Shown here: positions 15,954-20,490 of the stretch, one piece after another
Layout of the letters: each line of letters starts with the position of its first letter
How positions within the stretch are numbered: position 1 is the stretch's first letter
NCBI GenBank assembly: GCA_002311865.1
Contig: DBZV01000150.1
Location: forward strand, 2,438-22,927
Reading direction: 5' to 3'
Source: Dehalococcoidia bacterium UBA1151
GTDB lineage: Bacteria > Chloroflexota > Dehalococcoidia > Lucifugimonadales > Lucifugimonadaceae
DNA length: 20,490 nucleotides
The notes under the pieces: generated by a model
What the model saw: only the letters and a program-made list of their open reading frames with translations
Told to the model about the DNA's origin: nothing
Database searches by the model: none
Position numbers and translations under genes: made by a program

Positions 15954-16624
15954 GCGATATCGTCGCAGCGCCAGTCAAATTCACCGTTTGGTATGACTAC
16001 ATCTGACCGTGGTGCTACATCGGGCTGGGACGGCTCGACCAACTGGCCAGAGAGGCTGATATTGAAGTGGAGCGCAAAGCCTACTTCTTGCACCCTGAAA
16101 TTCCTCCCGAAGGGAGACAGCGGACCCTTCGAGACGGTGAATCGGCGGACGATACGAACCTGTCGGAGCCGCTCAAATCGCTTGCCGGAGACCTTGGACT
16201 GATCATGCGAAGGGCGAAAAAGACGCCGTTTACACGCATCGCACAGGCGGCGACCGAGTACGCGAAGCAGTTCAATGCTGACGAAGCGTTCTATCGCGCT
16301 GCATACCGGGAGTTCTGGGAGCGCGGGGCCGATCTTGGCGACTACGACGTGCTGGAAAGTCTTTCACTAGAAGTTGGACTGGACTGGTCGGACCTCAAAC
16401 CTCGGTTGGAGGCAGGTGAGTTTGATCTGGAGATCCAGAATCAGCACGATGAGGCGATGAAAGTTGGCATATGGGGGGTCCCGGGATTCGTCGTCGATGA
16501 CGGCTTCTTCTTCACAGGCGCTCAGCCCATAGAAATGTTCAGGCTGGCGGTGAAACGAGCATTAGACGCCCGCAAATCGGGTACCGCGGAAGGGTTCGGC
16601 GGGATTGTTATTGGCGAGGGGTAG
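15950..16624 (+). CDS. FrnE/DsbA-like thiol oxidoreductase, probable selenoprotein (UGA = Sec19)
   Basis: Reading through the TGA at 16004-16006 gives a 224-residue FrnE-type DsbA protein. It starts KFTVWYDYI, then U19-Pro-Trp-Cys22, then YIGLGRLDQLARE. Known homologues have Cys-Pro-Trp-Cys here, so the stop codon sits exactly on the N-terminal catalytic Cys. The rest is intact: EVERKAYFLHPEIPPEG, a helical insertion (residues 70-160), GIWGVPGFVVDDGFFFTGAQ with the cis-Pro178, and the closing helix. The family does thiol-disulfide exchange in the cytoplasm. An AAGG lies seven bases before the ATG, which overlaps the upstream stop (ATGA). A stem-loop fitting a bacterial SECIS lies 13 bases past the TGA. 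Without Sec decoding only an 18-residue peptide, or a downstream fragment from 16067 lacking the active site, would be made. The alternative is a nonsense mutation. Confidence 0.8.
16020..16038 (+). promoter_or_regulatory. candidate bacterial SECIS stem-loop
   Basis: The stem TCGGGC (16020-16025) pairs with GCTCGA (16033-16038), six pairs with one G-U, around the loop TGGGACG. The loop begins 19 bases after the TGA and has G in its second position, matching the usual bacterial SECIS rules (loop some 16-37 bases past UGA, G among its first two bases). It would recruit SelB during translation. This was folded by eye only. Confidence 0.55.
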
Positions 16625-16658
16625 GCTGGTTCGACGTTCTGCTGCATGCTGACGGGAG

Positions 16659-16808
16659 ATGAGGTCCTCACGTCGATCGCGGGGCCTCTCTCCTCAGGAC
16701 GACGGATGCGGCGTGCTTGAGTTACAGATGTTTCGATAGAGTTCATCTACTCACATTCGTCGTCCTGAGGTCCGGCTCCGTCCGCCTGAGGCGGATGAGG
16801 ACCTCATC
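16659..16808. repeat. extragenic palindromic (REP-like) element
   Basis: A 17-bp inverted repeat, CCTCAGGACGACGGATG (16692-16708) and CATTCGTCGTCCTGAGG (16754-16770), is perfect save one G-T. It is followed by a nested hairpin with GAGGTCC (16767-16773) pairing GGACCTC (16799-16805) outside TCCGCC-TGA-GGCGGA (16781-16795). A related TGAGGTCCTCA lies at 16660-16670. The arms repeat the GAGGTCC/GGACCTC theme several times, as in dispersed extragenic palindromes. It sits between convergent genes, where it could also stop transcription from both sides. Confidence 0.6.
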
Positions 16809-16893
16809 TTCAACGTTGGAGGTGCGACAGGTTGGATATCGGGCGAGATCACTGTGCCTAAACCCGCTCAATCGCCACAGAAAACACTTCCTG

Positions 16894-17676
16894 CTAGGCC
16901 AGCTTCATGCCAGCAGATATCGCTGTCCTGATGGACGGTAGGTTTGACGGCGCGGCACCGTAGTACGCAACTGCGCTGTTCTCCAGCGCGAATCGCGCCA
17001 GCTGGGCGGTCATCGCGGTGCCGATGCTCTTGCCTCTGTGCTCCAACTTCACATCCAGGCCGATCTGCCACATCATTGCGGAGTCTGCAAAGATCGATGC
17101 AAGGCCGATCACTTCTGAGCCGTTCCGAACGAACGACACGGCTTTGGTCTGGCGATCAGGGCTTGGTGTGGTGGTGAGGCCATTCGGCCAGTCGGACGGA
17201 TCGAACCGATCACCGGGATCACCAACTATCAGTTCAACATCCGGAAACGAGCGGTGCTCCAGTGCTGCCAGAGTTTTCGGGTATGCCACAAACCTGGGGT
17301 ACGGACCAATTATCGCGACTCCATCCGCCTGGGCCATAGTGGAGACGCGCCCAAGGTAGTCAGGATCGAACATGAGGTCTCCCGTCGCGCCGCTGTAGAT
17401 TTCTTCCACCCTGGATACCCAGCCGCTGGTTGCCGATACGATTGACCCACCACCCGTGGTTACCGCTTTGAACGCGGGATTCATCCCACCAAATCGCCGA
17501 TGATGTGGATTATCGATTCGATCGGTCGGCATTTCGCGAACCTGCACGATCGAGAGTGGGCTGAGCGGGGAGCCAGTGAGTCGTGGGCCGCCGACCCTCA
17601 GCTCATGGACCGCAGCACCAGTTTCTGCCGATAGTGTCTGGAGGATAGTGCTATTGATTTCATCACGAGTTAGCAC
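16894..17676 (-). CDS. GNAT-family N-acetyltransferase
   Basis: The C-terminal 80 residues carry the GNAT fold: strand MMWQIGLDVKLEHRGKSIGT with the acetyl-CoA pyrophosphate loop (HRGKSIGTAM), helix AQLARFALENS, strand VAYYGAAPSN and the helix SIRTAISAGM. The N-terminal 150 residues are unlike simple GNATs and probably form a second, degenerate GNAT-like or substrate-binding half, with VQVREMPTDR, GMNPAFKAVTTGGGSIVSA and AIIGPYPRFVAY. The whole is 260 residues. It should move an acetyl group from acetyl-CoA to an amine; the acceptor is unknown. The start is GTG at 17676 with GGGAGGG about nine bases upstream. It is divergent from the dehydrogenase gene and convergent with the FrnE-like gene. 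Confidence 0.8.
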   Translation of the reverse strand: MLTRDEINSTILQTLSAETGAAVHELRVGGPRLTGSPLSPLSIVQVREMPTDRIDNPHHRRFGGMNPAFKAVTTGGGSIVSATSGWVSRVEEIYSGATGDLMFDPDYLGRVSTMAQADGVAIIGPYPRFVAYPKTLAALEHRSFPDVELIVGDPGDRFDPSDWPNGLTTTPSPDRQTKAVSFVRNGSEVIGLASIFADSAMMWQIGLDVKLEHRGKSIGTAMTAQLARFALENSAVAYYGAAPSNLPSIRTAISAGMKLA

Positions 17677-17807
17677 TGATCAGACCCTCCCGGTAGTTCG
17701 AATCACCAGTGCCGAAAACCTGTGGTAATTCTCGATCGCTGCAACATTGTAGAGTTTCATTTTCAGAAATTACACGCGGAACTAATTGTTCGTGGAGGAA
17801 TCACAGC

Positions 17808-18662
17808 ATGACGGTTGAGACAATTGGTGCGCTCGGGCTTGGCGATATGGGTGGGGCAGTGGCAACTGCGCTCAAGAAGAGCGGGTTCAATGTGATCACC
17901 ACTCTTGCGGGTCGTTCCGCTGCAACGGTCGATTCGGCCAGCGATCGTGGCATCAAAGATGTCGGCGGAATTGCTGATCTTGTGCGGGAGTCTGATCTGA
18001 TTATCTCTGTGCTGGTTCCCGCGAACGCGCCTGAGGTTGCCGCGTCGATCGCAGCGGCCGCAGGCGCGTCAGATACGCCCATTACGTTCGCCGATTGCAA
18101 CGCTATCGCACCGGCCTCCGCGATCGCGATGGGGAAAGTGGTCACCGATTCAGGCACGCACTTCGTCGATGGCGGTGTGATTGGCGGACCGCCGCGTGAT
18201 GATTATGCACCGCGCTTCTACGTCAGTGGGCCTGATCTTGACGCGATGATGGAGTTGGATGGCAGAGGCATTCAGGTCGTGCCGGTTGGGCCCGAAATCG
18301 GGAGGGCGTCTGCGGTGAAGATGGTCTACGCGTCCCAGACCAAGGGCATTGCGGCGCTGCAGGCGGCGATGCTTGTAAGTGCGCGACGCCTCGGCGTCTA
18401 CGATGAGCTGATATCTGAACTTGAATCCAGTCAGGCCGCCAACCTGGAGCGGGCGAGTAGCGCAGTGACGCGATTGCCTTCTGTGGCGGGACGGTGGATC
18501 GGCGAGATGGAGGAGATCGCGTCGACGTTTGAGTCAGTTGGGATCAGTGGCGGGTTCCATCAAGGCGCTGCTGAGATATTCCGTCTGGTTGATGCAAGTG
18601 ACACGGAATCGGCCAAATCCCTGGACGATCTGGTCAAGGCGTTTGCCGCTGCAGCTACGTAG
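17808..18662 (+). CDS. NAD(P)-dependent oxidoreductase, 6PGDH/HIBADH-like with DUF1932-type C-terminus
   Basis: This 284-residue beta-hydroxyacid dehydrogenase relative has the Rossmann motif IGALGLGDMGGAVA (GxGxxG at Gly10-Gly15). DLIISVLVPANAPEVA is the second conserved strand. HFVDGGVIGGPPRDD corresponds to the family substrate-binding glycine motif. The likely catalytic Lys is in RASAVKMVYASQTKGIAALQ. The C-terminal helical domain resembles DUF1932. Relatives reduce or oxidise small 3-hydroxyacids, in keeping with the organic-acid genes elsewhere in the window, but the substrate is not evident. The ATG at 17808 has GGAGG ten bases upstream; the frame is open to 17709 but the extra 33 residues are not of the family. 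Confidence 0.87.
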   Translation: MTVETIGALGLGDMGGAVATALKKSGFNVITTLAGRSAATVDSASDRGIKDVGGIADLVRESDLIISVLVPANAPEVAASIAAAAGASDTPITFADCNAIAPASAIAMGKVVTDSGTHFVDGGVIGGPPRDDYAPRFYVSGPDLDAMMELDGRGIQVVPVGPEIGRASAVKMVYASQTKGIAALQAAMLVSARRLGVYDELISELESSQAANLERASSAVTRLPSVAGRWIGEMEEIASTFESVGISGGFHQGAAEIFRLVDASDTESAKSLDDLVKAFAAAAT

Positions 18663-18677
18663 AGTCAGGCCGTTCTG

Positions 18678-18698
18678 CATCGTGAGTTGAGCACGATG
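18678..18698 (+). terminator. hairpin after the dehydrogenase gene
   Basis: CATCGTG-AGTTGAG-CACGATG is a perfect seven-pair stem with a seven-base loop, 15 bases after the stop. No T-run follows, so termination is only suggested by its position. The rest of the 239-base gap to the next gene shows no further element except the -10-like GATAAT near its end. Confidence 0.35.
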
Positions 18699-18887
18699 AG
18701 GCGGTAACACCCCTCTCCATCGCACAGTTGTGACCCATCCGCTGTACGGGCGTTCCGCGCCGACTAGCAAAGCCCTCACAGTGTGATTTATTCGTGGGCA
18801 CCCCAACAATTAGCTGGAGGCCTGACCAGAACGGTCACCTTGATTCTGTGATCACCGCAGATCGAAGACGCTCAAGGCATACATGGG

Positions 18888-18893
18888 GATAAT
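18888..18893 (+). promoter_or_regulatory. -10-like element of the CheX-like gene
   Basis: GATAAT ends eight bases before the ATG at 18902, with CGAATTCG between and no Shine-Dalgarno sequence. The geometry is the same as at garK and points to a leaderless transcript. Confidence 0.35.
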
Positions 18894-18901
18894 CGAATTC
18901 G

Positions 18902-19393
18902 ATGACAACGCAACAGAAAGTACGTGCAGAGTGGGTAAACCCATTCCTATCACCGGCAAAACTGGTCTGGAACGCTGAGCTTGGCTGCGATCTGGAACTA
19001 ATTGGCGCTGAGCTTGTGTCTCGCCAGTTCACCACTGAGGATCTCACCGCCGTTATTGGAGTAAGCGGGAAGCTTGAAGGCAACGTGCTTTACGGATTTG
19101 CCGATGACTGCGCGAGCGCGGCGGTTGCGAAGATGCTTGAAGAGGAGCCGACAGTTGAGATCACCCCGATGGGCCTTTCAGCTCTGGGTGAGCTTGCCAA
19201 TATGATCACCGGCAACGCGGCTACGCTTCTCGCGCAAAACGGCTACACCTGCGATATCAGCCCGCCAGTTATTATCGAGCCAGCTGGCAGCAGGTTCACC
19301 ACCACCGCCGCGGATCAGATCCTTGTCACGTTCAACAGTGATATTGGCATCTTGAGAATCCGCATCGCACTGAGCGAAAACCACCGCCAGTAA
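18902..19393 (+). CDS. CheX-like chemotaxis phosphatase domain protein
   Basis: This 163-residue protein has the CheX/CheC phosphatase signature in LSALGELANMITGNAATLLA: Ser93, Glu97 and Asn100 in the S-x3-E-x2-N arrangement, with the downstream Pro pair in ISPPVII (121-122). The N-terminal strands FLSPAKLVWNAELGC and AVIGVSGKLEGNVLYGF, followed by helix ASAAVAKMLEE, match the CheX fold. Family members dephosphorylate CheY-type response regulators; here Glu97 and Asn100 would be catalytic. No chemoreceptor, cheA or flagellar gene is in the window, so it may serve a non-chemotactic two-component circuit, possibly involving a single-domain regulator like the one at the left edge. It is convergent with the Mrp-like gene, with only seven bases between. 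Confidence 0.82.
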   Translation: MTTQQKVRAEWVNPFLSPAKLVWNAELGCDLELIGAELVSRQFTTEDLTAVIGVSGKLEGNVLYGFADDCASAAVAKMLEEEPTVEITPMGLSALGELANMITGNAATLLAQNGYTCDISPPVIIEPAGSRFTTTAADQILVTFNSDIGILRIRIALSENHRQ

Positions 19394-19400
19394 GTCAAGG

Positions 19401-20222
19401 CTACTCGTCCTCAGCAATCCGCTGACGAAGCGCCTCGGCCACCGCGTGGTACTCGTCTGCGATATCGTTTGAGACGAGTATTGCGGGCCGCTTGTCGTCG
19501 CGGTAGTCGGCCCGAAGTTCAAATGAGCCAAAGAATGGCAGATCCATCTCCTCAGCCAGTTCGCGCCCGGCGCCGCGGCCGAAGATGTCTCCAGACATGT
19601 TCTCCACGATGCCGTACACCTTCAGGTTGAGGCGCTTGATCATGTTGATGGAGCGTTTTGCGTCTAGCGCGGCAAGCTCTTGCGGCGTGGTGACGGTGAG
19701 GAACCCATCCAGGTTGAGCGTCTGCATCACGGTTAGCGGGGCGTCAGACGTGCCAGGCGGAAGATCGACGATCAGGTAGTCGAGGTCGCCCCACTCTGTC
19801 ATCGTCAGAAACTGGTTGATGGCGTTATGGATCATGGGGCCGCGCCAGATGGTTGCCTCTTCCTCATTCTGCTGGAAGAAGGCCATGGACATCACTTTGA
19901 CGCCAAAGCGAGATGACGGCGTGAACGACTCATCTTCATTCTGCGTGGGTGGCTCTGAGATGCGCAGCACGCGTGTGACGTTTGGGGTATCGATGTCCAC
20001 ATCAAATATTCCGACTCTTGCGCCTTCCTGCGCGAGCATCACGGCCAGATTCACTGCAACAGTGGTTTTCCCAACCCCGCCCTTGGCACTGTAAACACCG
20101 ACCTTGTGCTTGATCTTGTCCAAGCGAGCGCCGATGGCTCTGCGCTGATTGAACTGTTCCCTGATGCCCGCGACACGTTGTTCCTGGTCAGGGGTAAGTT
20201 CGCGGTCGGGCGGACCTGTCAT
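19401..20222 (-). CDS. Mrp/ApbC-like P-loop ATPase lacking cysteines
   Basis: This 273-residue MinD/Mrp-family ATPase has the deviant Walker A VYSAKGGVGKTTVAVNLA (residues 43-60), switch I VGIFDVDIDTPNV, switch II DYLIVDLPPGTSDAPLTVMQ, and VENMSGDIFGRGAGRELAEE. Mrp proteins carry Fe-S clusters to apoproteins. The usual C-x-x-C bridging motif, expected just after VENMS, is absent and the protein contains no Cys at all, so a cluster-carrying role is doubtful. The N-terminal 37 residues are charged and helical, with no DUF59 domain; instead a DUF59-type protein is encoded just upstream on the same strand. The ATG at 20222 has GGAG eight bases upstream. Confidence 0.87.
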   Translation of the reverse strand: MTGPPDRELTPDQEQRVAGIREQFNQRRAIGARLDKIKHKVGVYSAKGGVGKTTVAVNLAVMLAQEGARVGIFDVDIDTPNVTRVLRISEPPTQNEDESFTPSSRFGVKVMSMAFFQQNEEEATIWRGPMIHNAINQFLTMTEWGDLDYLIVDLPPGTSDAPLTVMQTLNLDGFLTVTTPQELAALDAKRSINMIKRLNLKVYGIVENMSGDIFGRGAGRELAEEMDLPFFGSFELRADYRDDKRPAILVSNDIADEYHAVAEALRQRIAEDE

Positions 20223-20256
20223 TTAGTGGCTCCGGGGAGGGTTGTGGGTAACAAGA

Positions 20257-20292
20257 GAACGCACCGCGCCATGATGGGCAGACGGTGCGTTC
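20257..20292 (-). terminator. strong hairpin between the DUF59 and Mrp-like genes
   Basis: A perfect ten-pair inverted repeat, GAACGCACCG (20257-20266) and CGGTGCGTTC (20283-20292), encloses a GCC/GGC sub-stem. On the minus strand it lies 39 bases past the DUF59 stop and is followed by a mildly U-rich TCTTGTT. It may be a terminator, an attenuator or an mRNA-processing hairpin setting the ratio of the two products. Confidence 0.5.
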
Positions 20293-20331
20293 GCATTTCG
20301 ATTGAACCAGTCGTTTATGAAAAGTGGGCGA

Positions 20332-20490
20332 TTAGTCGATTCCGAGAAGGCGCTTGCCGTCCTCAGTGATACTTTCCGGAGACCATGGTGGATCCCAGAC
20401 CAGATTCACATTGACGTCTTCTACGTCTTCCATCTCGGCAATTCGCCACTCGGCCTGCTGGGCGATATACGGGCCCATCCCGCAACCCTG
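20332..20490 (-). CDS. DUF59/MIP18-type Fe-S assembly protein (N-terminus outside window)
   Basis: The last 52 residues of a DUF59 protein are visible, running off the window edge. They start QGCGMGPYIAQQAEWRIAEM, with the single conserved Cys near the front, and continue DVNVNLVWDPPWSPESITED and GKRLLGID before a TAA. The VxLVWDPPWSPExI motif is characteristic of the SufT/PaaD-like group, which helps mature Fe-S proteins. It lies upstream of the Mrp-like gene on the same strand, 109 bases away, the common DUF59-Mrp pairing. The family is usually about 100-110 residues, so roughly half is missing. Confidence 0.82.
   Translation of the reverse strand, partial: QGCGMGPYIAQQAEWRIAEMEDVEDVNVNLVWDPPWSPESITEDGKRLLGID

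Noticed and set aside
16067..16624. Stand-alone 185-residue protein starting at ATG 16067
   Set aside because: It would start inside the thioredoxin fold and lack the active site. The upstream frame across the TGA supplies the missing conserved N-terminus and an ATGA coupling, so the longer selenoprotein reading is preferred.
17690..17710. GTTCGAATC resembling a tRNA T-loop followed by ACCA
   Set aside because: The flanking bases do not form a T-stem and no acceptor, D or anticodon arm is found around it; it is the divergent promoter gap.

Overview
The window looks like chromosomal DNA of an uncultured marine bacterium, most plausibly a Chloroflexota/SAR202-type (Dehalococcoidia-related) lineage. 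That assignment is an inference from gene content (2-hydroxyacid oxidation genes, paralogous M20 amidohydrolases, frequent GTG/TTG starts, a selenocysteine-type FrnE/DsbA protein) and not from a marker gene. Base composition is moderately GC-rich in the metabolic genes and visibly AT-richer in the Mrr-type nuclease gene.

Left part (1-5.5 kb): the C-terminal part of a response-regulator receiver protein (cut by the window edge), a convergent lipoprotein, a HAD hydrolase, a short membrane-anchor remnant, an AT-rich Mrr-like nuclease whose C-terminal zinc-cluster domain is displaced by a +1 frameshift in a run of five C, and a convergent membrane histidine kinase (six TM segments, GAF, HisKA, HATPase).

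Middle part (5.6-12.3 kb): a 2-hydroxyacid/glycerate module. L-2-hydroxyglutarate oxidase and a metal-dependent amidohydrolase form one leftward operon. The lactate/2-hydroxyacid oxidation genes lutA-lutB-lutC run rightward from a shared control region with a perfect inverted repeat. A convergent glycerate 2-kinase follows.

Right-middle part (12.3-16.6 kb): divergent from the kinase, a tight rightward operon of two tandem paralogous M20 (AbgB-like) amidohydrolases, an unknown 118-residue protein, a pentapeptide-repeat protein and a FrnE/DsbA-like thiol oxidoreductase. Its active site reads UGA-Pro-Trp-Cys, so the apparent stop codon is probably selenocysteine. The TGA sits exactly on the first catalytic Cys, and a bacterial-SECIS-like stem-loop follows at the right distance. 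Three tandem 16-bp repeats and a 10-bp palindrome lie in the divergent control region.

Right part (16.6-20.5 kb): an extragenic palindromic repeat, a GNAT acetyltransferase, a divergent 6PGDH/HIBADH-like dehydrogenase, a CheX-type phosphatase, a cysteine-free Mrp/MinD-family ATPase and, at the edge, the C-terminal part of a DUF59/MIP18-type Fe-S assembly protein. No rRNA, tRNA, CRISPR array, transposase or phage gene was recognised. Several genes have a -10-like hexamer only 8-10 nt before the start codon and no Shine-Dalgarno sequence, which suggests leaderless transcripts.
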